A DNA stretch of 16,909 bases from Phycisphaerales bacterium (GCA_003533825.1 DQCG01000637.1:1-16909), one strand, 5' to 3'. Counted from the stretch's first letter, positions 1-7,013 are shown. Notes: generated by a model not told the origin, from the letters alone. Made by a program: numbers and translations.

Positions 1-108
1 CTCCATGCGGCTTGCAATCAGCGGTATCTGGTCGAAACAAAATTTACTACAACATGTGCGCATAAGATGCGGCGTGAAAAAATTAACAAGATGTGAAAGG
101 ATCGTAAA

Positions 109-1521
109 ATGAAAAAGAAAATTTCACTTATATTAATTTTAACATTAGTGTTCAGCCTAACTGTGGACGTGGCTAACGCAAAGCTTGTGGCATGTGTGGG
201 TGACAGCATTACGTATGGGTACGGCCTTCCTAATCGGGCATCTAATTGCTACCCAGCGCAATTGGCCAGGATATTGCAGGAGGTCGACAATGAGTGGGAA
301 ACACAGAACTTTGGCGTCAGCGGTGCCACATTGTTGAGAAAAGGCCATATGCCTTATGTAGTACAATCTGCATATAACCGTGCCCTGGAGTCTGAACCAG
401 AGGTGGTCATCATAATGTTAGGCACTAACGACTCGTGGCCACCTAACTGGGCGCACAAGGATGATTTCATTCCCGACTACCTCGCATTGATTGATGCTTT
501 TGCACAGCTACCCAGTCAGCCTAAGATATTTGTCGGCTATCCACCTCCAGTGTTTTCGAGTCCTTACCATGACAACATCGTGATCAGAGAGCAGATAATC
601 CCACTCATCGACCAGTTGCCGACATATAAGGAGGTACAACTGATCGATCTATACACACCGCTGGAAGAATCGAGACATCTGTTCCCAGATGGCATCCACC
701 CGAATACAGAAGGAGCCAAGGTGATGGCGAAAATCGTTGCCTCAGTGATTCTTGGTTTCCGGTTCCTTCCAGACTTTAACGGGGACGGGAAAGTCGATAT
801 CGAGGATCTGATTATACTCATTGAACACTGGAACCAGGATCAGCCATCTATTGATATTGCTCCACCACCTTTCGGAGACGGCATTGTAGAAGTCCAGGAC
901 CTAGAGGTCGTCATGCAGTATTGGGGGCAGGATGTGAACGATCCCACGCTCGTAGCTCACTGGGCACTTGATGAATCGGAGGGCACCATCGCACAGAATA
1001 GTGTTGGTATCAACGATGCTGTTACCTTTGGCGATCCCCACTGGCAGCCGACTGGCGGGCAGGTGGACGGTGCTATTCAGTTGGATGGTAAAGATGACTG
1101 TGTTATCATCAGCTCAAATCCGAATCCCACAGAAGGGCCATTCAGTGTTCTCATCTGGATCAAGGGCGGTGCTCCAGATCAAGTTATTTTGTCGAAAATA
1201 GGCGGTGCGAATTGGCTTTTGGCTGATCCAGTAGAAGGTAACCTGATGACAGAGCTTGCAGGTCCCGGCCCGACCGGTGGTCCGATGCTTTCACAAACAA
1301 ACATTACTGATGGCAACTGGCATAGGATAGGTTTTATTTGGGATGGTACACACAGGATGCTCTACGTTGACAATGTTGTGGTGGCTGAAGACACACAAGA
1401 TGGTCTGGAGGCTTCAAGTAGCGGTCTGTATATCGGTACTGGTAAGGCAATGCAACCGGGAACCTACTTCTCCGGCCTGATCGACGACATCCGCATTTAC
1501 AACCGGGCAGTGAGACCCTAA
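109..1521 (+). CDS. Secreted SGNH/GDSL hydrolase with dockerin-like and LamG modules
   Basis: Likely exported esterase/lipase or carbohydrate deacetylase. Residues 1-24 form a signal peptide (KKK, hydrophobic core, cleavage near ANA). The SGNH domain (about 26-216) shows all blocks: GDSITYG with nucleophile Ser33, the block II Gly in GVSGAT (69-74), GTND with Asn107, and DGIHPN with Asp194 and His197. Residues 222-273 hold a dockerin-like pair: a canonical DFNGDGKVD loop and a degenerate second half (FGDGIVEVQDL). A LamG/concanavalin-like domain (about 281-467) ends in the usual GLIDDIRIYNRA motif. AAAGGAT lies 5' of the ATG. The dockerin plus LamG tail is nearly the same design as in the gene at 15539-16909, so it is probably a general surface or sugar-targeting module. 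The substrate cannot be told from sequence. The SMP-30-like gene follows 91 bp downstream. Confidence 0.9.
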   Translation: MKKKISLILILTLVFSLTVDVANAKLVACVGDSITYGYGLPNRASNCYPAQLARILQEVDNEWETQNFGVSGATLLRKGHMPYVVQSAYNRALESEPEVVIIMLGTNDSWPPNWAHKDDFIPDYLALIDAFAQLPSQPKIFVGYPPPVFSSPYHDNIVIREQIIPLIDQLPTYKEVQLIDLYTPLEESRHLFPDGIHPNTEGAKVMAKIVASVILGFRFLPDFNGDGKVDIEDLIILIEHWNQDQPSIDIAPPPFGDGIVEVQDLEVVMQYWGQDVNDPTLVAHWALDESEGTIAQNSVGINDAVTFGDPHWQPTGGQVDGAIQLDGKDDCVIISSNPNPTEGPFSVLIWIKGGAPDQVILSKIGGANWLLADPVEGNLMTELAGPGPTGGPMLSQTNITDGNWHRIGFIWDGTHRMLYVDNVVVAEDTQDGLEASSSGLYIGTGKAMQPGTYFSGLIDDIRIYNRAVRP

Positions 1522-1548
1522 GAAAACAAAGCGTTAGCACGTTAGAGC

Positions 1549-1585
1549 ACCGCAGAAAGCAACGGTGTTTCTTCGGTTATTTTGC
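1549..1585 (+). terminator. Possible hairpin/attenuator between the SGNH and SMP-30 genes
   Basis: Ten-base arms ACCGCAGAAA (1549-1558) and TTTCTTCGGT (1568-1577) pair with one mismatch across a 9-base loop and are followed by TATTTT. This could be a weak intrinsic terminator or an intercistronic stem that sets the ratio of the two secreted proteins. The T-tract is interrupted, so it is only a suggestion. Confidence 0.35.
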
Positions 1586-1612
1586 CATAACGTGCAGAAG
1601 GGAAGGAGTAAA

Positions 1613-3721
1613 ATGAGACAGATAGGCTTTTCACGAATGGCCCTACTGTTGTTCGGAATTGTCGGAGGCTTAGTGCTCCGTGGTCAGGCTGCTGGTATTG
1701 ATAAACTGGTCGAAGCCGATACACTCGAGCAGATTGCGACCGGTTTCATATTCACGGAAGGACCGGTATGGCATCCTGATGGCTACTTGTTATTCAGCGA
1801 CATCCCTGCCAATACCATCTACAAGTGGGTGCCCGATGGTACGGTGGAGACCTTCCGTTCACCCAGTGGTCACGCCAATGGTCTGATATTCGACAGGCAG
1901 GGAAGATTGATAGCGTGTGAACACAGCAATAGACGAGTCTCTCGAACTGAACCTGATGGAACAATTGTGACGCTGGCTCGTGAGTATAACGGGAGCCGCC
2001 TGAACAGCCCGAACGACGCGGTTGTCAAATCTGACGGTAGCATTTACTTTACGGACCCTCCCTGGGGATTGACGGCAGAATACGGCATACCGGGTACACA
2101 GGAACTCCCGTTCGAGGGCGTTTACCGTTTGTCACCAGACGGCGAGACGCTGGAGTTGTTGGAGGCCGATATTGTTAGCCCCAATGGTCTGGCATTCTCT
2201 CCTGATGAGAAGGTGCTGTACGTCGCGGATATGGGGGCCGGCACGATATATGCCTTCGACGTACAGCCCGACGGTCTGCTGGCAAACCGTCGTGTTTTCA
2301 CTGAATTTATTTCGCCCGACGGAATGAAAGTGGACATGAGGGGTATCCTATACGTGGCGAGCATGGCAGTCGTACAGGTCTACGATAGTGAGGGGATTCA
2401 CCTTGGGGATATCGTTACGCCGGAGGCAACAACGAACTGTGCGTTCGGTGGTGAAAACAATCGGACATTGTTCATCACCGCTGGAACATCTGTGTACCGG
2501 GTCCAAATGAAAGTACAGGGCGTACTTCCGGCCCCTGCTGACCCGGAGAAGGCCCGGGCTGTGGCTCCCACTCCCGGGACAATAGTGGATCTGCCGGAGG
2601 CCGGCCCACTTTTCTGGATGGCCGGGGAGACTGCGGTCCAGCACGATGTGTACTTCGGAACCGATTTCGACGATGTGAACAATGCCGATGTCACTGATAC
2701 GACGGGCATTTATCGAGGCCGCCAGAACCTTGTCATTTATACACTCCCAGAAGCTCCTGAATTAGGCCAGAGTTACTACTGGCGAATCGACGAGGTCAGG
2801 GCCGACGATACGATACACAGAGGGGACGTCTGGAGCTTTACCACGCAAGAGTTCCTTATCGTGGATGATTTCGAGGACTATAACGACTATGAACCCTACA
2901 CGGTATATTTTGCGTGGTCAGATGGATACGAGAATCTTGCTAACGGATCGACTGTAGGTCATCCGAATCCCGATTTTCTTAACGATGAGCATTTCGTTGA
3001 GACTGCGATTGTCCACGGCGGCGAGCAGGCGATGCCGCTGTTTTACAGCAACACCGCCGGTGCAGCATATTCAGAGGCCGAACATACTTTTGCTGTTCCG
3101 CAAAACTGGACTAAAGCCGGCATTCAGACATTAGTGCTGTACTTCCACGGCAGTGCGGGGAACACCGGGCAGTTGTATGTAAAGGTCAACGGCTCTAAGG
3201 TGGTATATGACGGTGATACGCCTGACATTCAGCGAGTACGATGGAAGCAGTGGAATATAGACCTTGCATCGTTAGGCGTAAACCTGCAGAATGTTACTGC
3301 GATGAGTATTGGGATTGATGGCAATGGTGCCAGTGGTACATTTTACTTTGACGACATTCGTCTGTATGCGTCGGCACCTGAGCTGTTGCCGATAGAGGTC
3401 AATGTCGATGATGAAGATGACGGCAGCCAGGTCGAGCTTGAGTTGGGCCGGATACTTGTCGTTACACTCGAATCAAATCCCTCCACCGGGTACAGGTGGG
3501 AACTGGTAGAAGATAATGAGTCTATCCTGAAGCAGTTTGGCCAGGCAGAGTTTAAGTCATCCGAGACTTCTGAGCCCCCGATTGTCGGCGCCGGCGGCTG
3601 GGAAATCTTCCACTTCAAGGCCGTAAGTGCAGGGCAGATGACCCTCGAACTCGTTTATCACAGATCATGGGAAGATGTTGAGCCTTTGAAGGCCTTTACT
3701 ATCCAGGTAACAGTAAATTAA
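1613..3721 (+). CDS. Secreted SMP-30/gluconolactonase-like protein with C-terminal chagasin-type inhibitor domain
   Basis: 702 residues. The start is ATG 1613 because GGAAGGAG lies just before it; an upstream in-frame GTG (1565) has no ribosome site and would bury the signal peptide. Signal peptide 1-27. An SMP-30/gluconolactonase six-bladed propeller (about 40-320) is expected to hydrolyse sugar lactones with a divalent metal. Candidate metal ligands are Glu49 (FTEGPVW), Asn134 (SPND), Asn191 (PNGLAF) and Asp236 (SPDGMKVD). Residues ~320-412 form a beta-sandwich linker ending in YYWRIDEV. Residues ~415-590 form a jelly-roll-like module beginning VDDFEDYND, common in planctomycete secreted proteins. 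Residues ~592-702 match inhibitor family I42 (chagasin): NPSTGY (622-627), VGAGGW (658-663) and YHRSW (682-686), the three loops that fill a papain-type active site. That domain is usually encoded separately, so the fusion is unusual. Confidence 0.88.
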   Translation: MRQIGFSRMALLLFGIVGGLVLRGQAAGIDKLVEADTLEQIATGFIFTEGPVWHPDGYLLFSDIPANTIYKWVPDGTVETFRSPSGHANGLIFDRQGRLIACEHSNRRVSRTEPDGTIVTLAREYNGSRLNSPNDAVVKSDGSIYFTDPPWGLTAEYGIPGTQELPFEGVYRLSPDGETLELLEADIVSPNGLAFSPDEKVLYVADMGAGTIYAFDVQPDGLLANRRVFTEFISPDGMKVDMRGILYVASMAVVQVYDSEGIHLGDIVTPEATTNCAFGGENNRTLFITAGTSVYRVQMKVQGVLPAPADPEKARAVAPTPGTIVDLPEAGPLFWMAGETAVQHDVYFGTDFDDVNNADVTDTTGIYRGRQNLVIYTLPEAPELGQSYYWRIDEVRADDTIHRGDVWSFTTQEFLIVDDFEDYNDYEPYTVYFAWSDGYENLANGSTVGHPNPDFLNDEHFVETAIVHGGEQAMPLFYSNTAGAAYSEAEHTFAVPQNWTKAGIQTLVLYFHGSAGNTGQLYVKVNGSKVVYDGDTPDIQRVRWKQWNIDLASLGVNLQNVTAMSIGIDGNGASGTFYFDDIRLYASAPELLPIEVNVDDEDDGSQVELELGRILVVTLESNPSTGYRWELVEDNESILKQFGQAEFKSSETSEPPIVGAGGWEIFHFKAVSAGQMTLELVYHRSWEDVEPLKAFTIQVTVN

Positions 3722-3767
3722 TCTGACAGAGTATCGACACGATATCCAATCGATGCCCTGGTTCAAA

Positions 3768-3846
3768 AGAACGCTTTAATAGTTATCTTTGTTGAAGAGG
3801 CAATTTCTCACAAGGAGCTGTAAGCACGGACGCTTGCAGTCCTTTT
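3768..3846 (+). terminator. Structured 3' element and intrinsic terminator, copy A
   Basis: Two stems are visible. Stem 1 pairs CTTTAA (3774-3779) with TTGAAG (3792-3797). Stem 2 pairs AAGGAGCTGTAAGC (3812-3825) with GCTTGCAGTCCTTT around a 6-base loop and runs into TTTT, giving a terminator for the two + strand secreted-protein genes. An inverted copy with 69 of 79 identical bases lies at 15462-15540, also directly after a secreted-protein gene. The three substitutions that fall in stems all preserve pairing (T-G to C-G, A-U to G-U, G-U to G-C), which argues for RNA-level selection. Confidence 0.7.
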
Positions 3847-3905
3847 CATCCGGCAAATGCAGCGGCACACCGGATGATTCATCAGCTTTTCGATATGTAT
3901 GTTGT

Positions 3906-4175
3906 TTATACGTTCCAGAAGCGGCAGATCATGGCAAACAGCTCATCGTTCGTATCGACGCCGTAAAAGGACTTTAGCAGCGTGACGTCCTCGCGTGGCA
4001 ATGTTTCGAACCGCATGAAGAACTGCACCTCGGTCCTCGGTGTCTGCTCAAAGAACTTCAGGCATTCCCACGCCTCACGCTGCTGCGCGAGCCGGTCACG
4101 TTTCAGCTCGGCCTCCATTCGCATCGTCTTACAGTGATCCGACTCCACATTCTCGATCACAATGTTTTCATCCAT
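3906..4175 (-). CDS. Small hypothetical protein at the end of the ABC-GNAT-ParB cassette
   Basis: 89 residues, not recognised. The start is set at 4175 (MDENIVIE...) because AAAGGGAG stands 8-9 bases upstream; an ATG 30 bases further up lacks a comparable site. The protein is charged and probably mostly helical: a basic/acidic helix around residues 14-45 (MRMEAELKRDRLAQQREAWE), then FFMRFETLPREDVTLLKSFYGV and a hydrophobic C-terminus (LFAMICRFWNV). No signal peptide or membrane segment is seen. It lies 208 bp downstream of the ParB-like gene on the same strand, with a REP-like repeat between, so it may share the transcript but is not tightly coupled. The good ribosome site favours a real gene, though family support cannot be judged by eye. 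Confidence 0.6.
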   Translation of the reverse strand: MDENIVIENVESDHCKTMRMEAELKRDRLAQQREAWECLKFFEQTPRTEVQFFMRFETLPREDVTLLKSFYGVDTNDELFAMICRFWNV

Positions 4176-4274
4176 TTTTTGTCTCCCTTTCTGTCGGAAA
4201 TTCATTCCAACACAAGTTGTACTTTGCCATTCTGACCGCCCTGCCTTTTTACCATTTCATCCTGATGTCCCTTT

Positions 4275-4325
4275 GTCATTCCGACTGGAGGTCCGTCGGA
4301 AGCGGACCGAAGTGGAGGAATCCGG
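4275..4325. repeat. REP-like palindromic repeat between ParB-like and small genes
   Basis: The element begins GTCATTCC and ends GGAATCCGG. ATTCC (4278-4282) and GGAAT (4317-4321) form the outer arms. GGTCCG (4290-4295) and CGGACC (4303-4308) form a perfect inner stem with a 7-base loop. The termini match those of the element inside the ParB-like gene (4864-4893). From memory, sequences of this form (CATTCCGACTGGAG...GGAATC) are dispersed in many environmental genomes. No coding role is evident. Confidence 0.6.
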
Positions 4326-4383
4326 CTGCGACCATAAAAATCCTTAATTTCGACAGACTGTGCATTTCGAATGTAACAGAGCA

Positions 4384-5067
4384 TTATCCGGGGCCTTTAA
4401 TGGCACATTGGGCTATGTAAGTAAGGGCCGCGGCGTTTCGTGCGGCTCTGGTTTTTTCGTTACTGTCCGGTGCCGAAACCAGCGCTCCGGCGACAATTTG
4501 CTGCTGCTCGGCGCTGAGGAAAAAGACCATCGGCACGGCGAAGCTCTTTGCGCTAACTTTCGCAGGTGAGGAAGGAACCTTGAGATTTTGCAGCTTTTCG
4601 ATCTGGGGGCGAGTGAACGGTAACAGCTTCGCCATCTCGCGGGCTTCGGTATTGCGATTGAGCGTTTTTAGCAGGTCGAGTTTTTTGGCCAGCACATCCG
4701 AGCCTCTCAGGCGGTTGAGCGTACAAAGCAGTATGTCGGCCTCTGAATCGTCCAGGTCCCAGACGACGGCATCGACGGTCTCATAGCCGAGCTGCTTTAG
4801 AGCCAGCCAGCGATTATGGCCGTTAATGATCTGGAAGCAGTCACGCTTTGTGAATTTGCCGGTCTCTGGATTCCTGCTTTCGCAGGAATGACAATTTGCC
4901 GCCGGGCAGGGCCGAATAACGAGCGGCTCGTACCGGCCGGTCCGCTCGATATTGCGAACCAGCCGGGCAAAGTTCTTCTTGCTCATCCGGTTCGGACTGC
5001 CTGGATGAGCGATGAGCTTCTCGATCGGAATGCTCGTTACTTGATTTCTTTTTAGCGTTGTTCGCAT
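4384..5067 (-). CDS. ParB/sulfiredoxin-fold protein with a repeat-derived insertion
   Basis: 227 residues. AAAGGAGG precedes the ATG, and the start overlaps the GNAT stop by 16 bases, so translation is coupled. The N-terminal ParB-like domain is seen in IPIEKLIAHPGSPN (13-26), LVRNIERTGRYEPLVIRP (36-53) and FQIINGHNRWLALKQLG (78-94); GHNRW replaces the GERR box that binds or hydrolyses CTP in ParB. A helical region follows with a possible HTH (about 130-160: LLKTLNRNTEAREMAKLLPFTRPQIEKL, split here by nothing obvious). It is not a partition ParB by context, since no ParA or parS is visible. Residues about 56-72 (CHSCESRNPETG) are encoded by a REP-like repeat and sit in the loop between two conserved strands. 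Likely a nucleotide- or DNA-associated partner of the ATPase/GNAT; the exact reaction is unknown. Confidence 0.82.
   Translation of the reverse strand: MRTTLKRNQVTSIPIEKLIAHPGSPNRMSKKNFARLVRNIERTGRYEPLVIRPCPAANCHSCESRNPETGKFTKRDCFQIINGHNRWLALKQLGYETVDAVVWDLDDSEADILLCTLNRLRGSDVLAKKLDLLKTLNRNTEAREMAKLLPFTRPQIEKLQNLKVPSSPAKVSAKSFAVPMVFFLSAEQQQIVAGALVSAPDSNEKTRAARNAAALTYIAQCAIKGPG
4864..4893. repeat. REP-like palindrome inside the ParB-like coding sequence
   Basis: ATTCCTGC (4870-4877) and GCAGGAAT (4882-4889) form a perfect 8-bp stem with a TTTC loop, flanked by TCTGG and GACA. On the other strand it reads GTCATTCCTGC...GCAGGAATCCAG, a well-known dispersed repeat form whose translations (CHSCESRNP, IPAFAGMT) recur in many genomes. 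It keeps the ParB frame open. Confidence 0.8.
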
Positions 5068-5792
5068 TGCTTATCCTCCTTTGTGAATTTCGGATTGAAC
5101 CAGATGTAATAGACCGGGCGTGATGTTAGTTTTGTCAGGATGTATCGCGTTCGTTCGAGGCCGGGGGGCATGTCTCTGCGTCTGCCGTGGCTTTTGAGAA
5201 AGTGACGGATCTGCTGCTCGATGAACCGGGCTTTAGAATCGCCGAGCCGGTCGAATTTGCGCTGCACGCGCAGTGGCTCAAGAAGCCCGGCCTGTTCGAT
5301 GCCGATGATGCTGAGCGCCTCGATGAACTGCACGCTTGCCGCGGAAGGCTTTGCCGCGTAGGCCTTCATCCCGGCTCTTTCAAGGAAAGGATTGATCCAT
5401 CCCATCACAGCTACAGCCTCGACGATGGGTACATTGACCAGCGGCATTGTCTGGCGTACCAGCCTGCTCGCCAGGCCGAGGTTCCTGAAGCGAGGCTCGA
5501 TAATCACCCTGCTTATCCGGCGGATATTAGCGTTGAAAAGCTCCAACTGCGTGCTCCTGTCAAGCCCGGCAAAGACGTTGCCGGTAGCGATGTTTCGCAG
5601 TTCCAGCACGGCCGGAGCGTTCGAATAGACGATAACGCCGACCGGCGTTTCACAGTGGATACGTTTCAGGACGAAGACAGCCGAAGCCGGACCAGTGCGA
5701 CCGCCGAGATAGTGATAGTGAGCAAGCCGCCTGTAATCGTCGAGACAGCCCGGCACGATTCGCAATCTTTTACAAACAGAACAGCGTCGCAT
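5052..5792 (-). CDS. GNAT-family acetyltransferase paired with the ABC ATPase
   Basis: 246 residues. The ATG follows the ATPase stop by one base (TAA A ATG), with GGGAGC inside the end of the upstream gene as ribosome site. The GNAT core spans about 20-145: HYHYLGG (25-31), VGVIVYSNAPAVLELRNI (51-68), then acetyl-CoA motif A RVIIEPRFRNLGLASRLV (95-112) with the R/Q-x-x-G-x-A pyrophosphate loop at 103-108, and PFLERAGM (135-142) as the C-terminal GNAT strand/helix. An N-terminal CSVC pair might bind metal but lacks a clear partner pair. The C-terminal 100 residues are helical and basic and could bind nucleic acid. The arrangement next to a soluble ATPase matches the acetyltransferase half of COG2401-type ATPase-acetyltransferase fusions (recollection). 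Substrate unknown: protein, nucleotide or RNA are all possible. Confidence 0.82.
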   Translation of the reverse strand: MRRCSVCKRLRIVPGCLDDYRRLAHYHYLGGRTGPASAVFVLKRIHCETPVGVIVYSNAPAVLELRNIATGNVFAGLDRSTQLELFNANIRRISRVIIEPRFRNLGLASRLVRQTMPLVNVPIVEAVAVMGWINPFLERAGMKAYAAKPSAASVQFIEALSIIGIEQAGLLEPLRVQRKFDRLGDSKARFIEQQIRHFLKSHGRRRDMPPGLERTRYILTKLTSRPVYYIWFNPKFTKEDKQCEQR

Positions 5793-5793
5793 T

Positions 5794-6492
5794 TTATTTG
5801 CTCCCTGTATGCTTTCCGCTGTGGGATGCCTTATGGCGGTAGATAACCTCAGCGGGGCCGGACAACTGAGTGACTATCATTACATCGGGTGCCAGGTCGG
5901 ACAGGATGTCGTGCCGGCTGGATGCGAGGATAAAAGTTGTACCGTTGCTTTTTGCGAACCTGTGCAGGCGATACGAAATCACCGCCGCGGTGACATCGTC
6001 CAGACCCGAGCAGAACTCATCGGCGAAGACGAACTTCTTTCCCGCCGCCAGGGCCATCGCAAGTCTGAAGCGGTACTGCTGGCCGGCACTGAGATTGCCC
6101 GGTTGGTTGAGAATGCAAAAGCAGTCGTTCAGGCCGACGGTGCTGAGAAAGCGAAGGCTCATCAGCAGATCCGCCTCGGCCGTATGGCGTCCTCCAGCGG
6201 AGATGCAGTCGATCAGCGTCCTGTCGTCCGGCAGAGGTATCTCGGCCAGGTTCACGCTGTCGGCGGCGGGAACGGCTTTTTCCAGCTCCGCCAGCAGGAC
6301 CGTCTTACCAGCTCCCGACGGGCCCGTGAGATAGACGATGTCACCAGCATCGATTTCGAGCCGGCACTTATGTGTGAAACGTTGTTCGGTAAGCCTGTCC
6401 GCCGCCAGGCCGAACATCCGGCAGACCGAAACGACTTTCCCGGTGATAGTGCCCTGCCATTCAAAACTTTTTGAAATGCTGTATGTCGTCAT
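5794..6492 (-). CDS. Soluble ABC-type ATPase, COG2401-like
   Basis: 232 residues. The start is ATG 6492, which has CAGGAGAAG before it; the longer frame from 6585 would translate the 7-bp repeat and is rejected. ABC motifs are complete: Walker A GPSGAGKT (57-64, Lys63), signature LSAGQ (134-138), Walker B FVFADE (154-159, Glu159 catalytic), D-loop SGLDD (162-166) and switch His194. There is no membrane segment and no permease or binding-protein gene nearby, so it is probably not a transporter but a nucleoprotein or enzyme-coupled ATPase like the SMC/UvrA/MutS branch. Residues 1-45 form a family-specific N-terminus. One base separates it from the GNAT gene, so a stoichiometric ATPase-acetyltransferase complex is likely. 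The signature is LSAGQ rather than LSGGQ, a tolerated variant. Confidence 0.85.
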   Translation of the reverse strand: MTTYSISKSFEWQGTITGKVVSVCRMFGLAADRLTEQRFTHKCRLEIDAGDIVYLTGPSGAGKTVLLAELEKAVPAADSVNLAEIPLPDDRTLIDCISAGGRHTAEADLLMSLRFLSTVGLNDCFCILNQPGNLSAGQQYRFRLAMALAAGKKFVFADEFCSGLDDVTAAVISYRLHRFAKSNGTTFILASSRHDILSDLAPDVMIVTQLSGPAEVIYRHKASHSGKHTGSK

Positions 6493-6508
6493 AGCTTCTC
6501 CTGTTTCT

Positions 6509-6564
6509 TGCGTATTGCATATTGCATACTGCGTATTACTTATTACATATAGTGTACTGCGTCT
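6509..6564. repeat. Degenerate 7-bp tandem repeat between HTH and ATPase genes
   Basis: Eight consecutive 7-base units are visible: TGCGTAT, TGCATAT, TGCATAC, TGCGTAT, TACTTAT, TACATAT, AGTGTAC, TGCGTCT. The consensus is roughly TGCRTAY. It fills most of the 86-bp gap between the HTH stop and the ATPase start and includes no ribosome site. It may be a spacer, a binding array or a decayed dispersed repeat. Confidence 0.75.
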
Positions 6565-6578
6565 GCCGCAGGCCAAAT

Positions 6579-7013
6579 TCAACACGACCCGGCTCGCCGT
6601 TCCGATGCGTTCACAATACTCCGGATTTCATTCAGGGTATCGCGAACGTTGTAATAGCTCCGGCGTCTCTTGCCGGCGATCTTTCTCATTGACAGACCAA
6701 TCAAGAAGTAGTCCTTTGCAACCGCCAACTGCCATCTGCTTAGCTTGTCACGATTCCTCAGGCAGGCCATGTATTGGCCGTCTGTCAGTCGGTTTATAAT
6801 CCCGTTAATTCTCCGTGCGACATTCGACTCACTGACACCGCAAACCCGGGCGATCTGCCGGAAGCTGTTTTCGTGCTCGACATACATGGTCATCAGCACC
6901 TTATCCGTACCGGCCAGCAGGTTCAGCCTCCTGCGGAGCAAGTCAATCCCGCCGCGACGACGGCCCTTCACATCCAGCGTTTCTTCTGGGATATTTACAT
7001 GAATTCTCTTCAT
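6579..7013 (-). CDS. Double helix-turn-helix, sigma-region-4-like DNA-binding protein
   Basis: 144 residues. The start is ATG 7013, preceded by GGCGGAGG at good spacing; an ATG at 7046 is in frame but has no better site. Residues 35-78 resemble sigma-70 region 4 or a related HTH (AGTDKVLMTMYVEHENSF, then RQIARVCGVSESNVARRINGI). Residues 98-133 form a second HTH (YFLIGLSMRKIAGKRRRSYY then NVRDTLNEI). Region 2 of a true sigma factor is missing, so it is more likely a transcriptional regulator or DNA-targeting subunit than a promoter-melting sigma. It heads the cassette and is separated from the ATPase by 86 bp. It may control its own promoter at 7148-7175 or guide the downstream proteins to DNA. 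Confidence 0.75.
   Translation of the reverse strand: MKRIHVNIPEETLDVKGRRRGGIDLLRRRLNLLAGTDKVLMTMYVEHENSFRQIARVCGVSESNVARRINGIINRLTDGQYMACLRNRDKLSRWQLAVAKDYFLIGLSMRKIAGKRRRSYYNVRDTLNEIRSIVNASERRAGSC

Noticed and set aside
3789..3977. 62-codon + strand frame after the SMP-30 gene
   Set aside because: It runs through the terminator and into the antisense of the small cassette gene; no ribosome site and no recognisable product.
4384..5067. Chromosome or plasmid partition ParB
   Set aside because: No ParA-type gene or parS-like repeat is visible, the GERR box is replaced by GHNRW, and the gene is coupled to a GNAT/ATPase pair.
5794..6492. ABC transporter ATP-binding subunit
   Set aside because: No membrane-spanning or substrate-binding gene lies nearby, and the coupled partner is an acetyltransferase.
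6509..6564. CRISPR array
   Set aside because: Units are only 7 bases with no unique spacers and no cas genes; it is a simple degenerate tandem repeat.
6493..6585. 31-residue N-terminal extension of the ABC ATPase
   Set aside because: It translates the 7-bp repeat array (ISNTQYAICNTQ), and the ATG at 6492 has GGAGAAG ahead of it.
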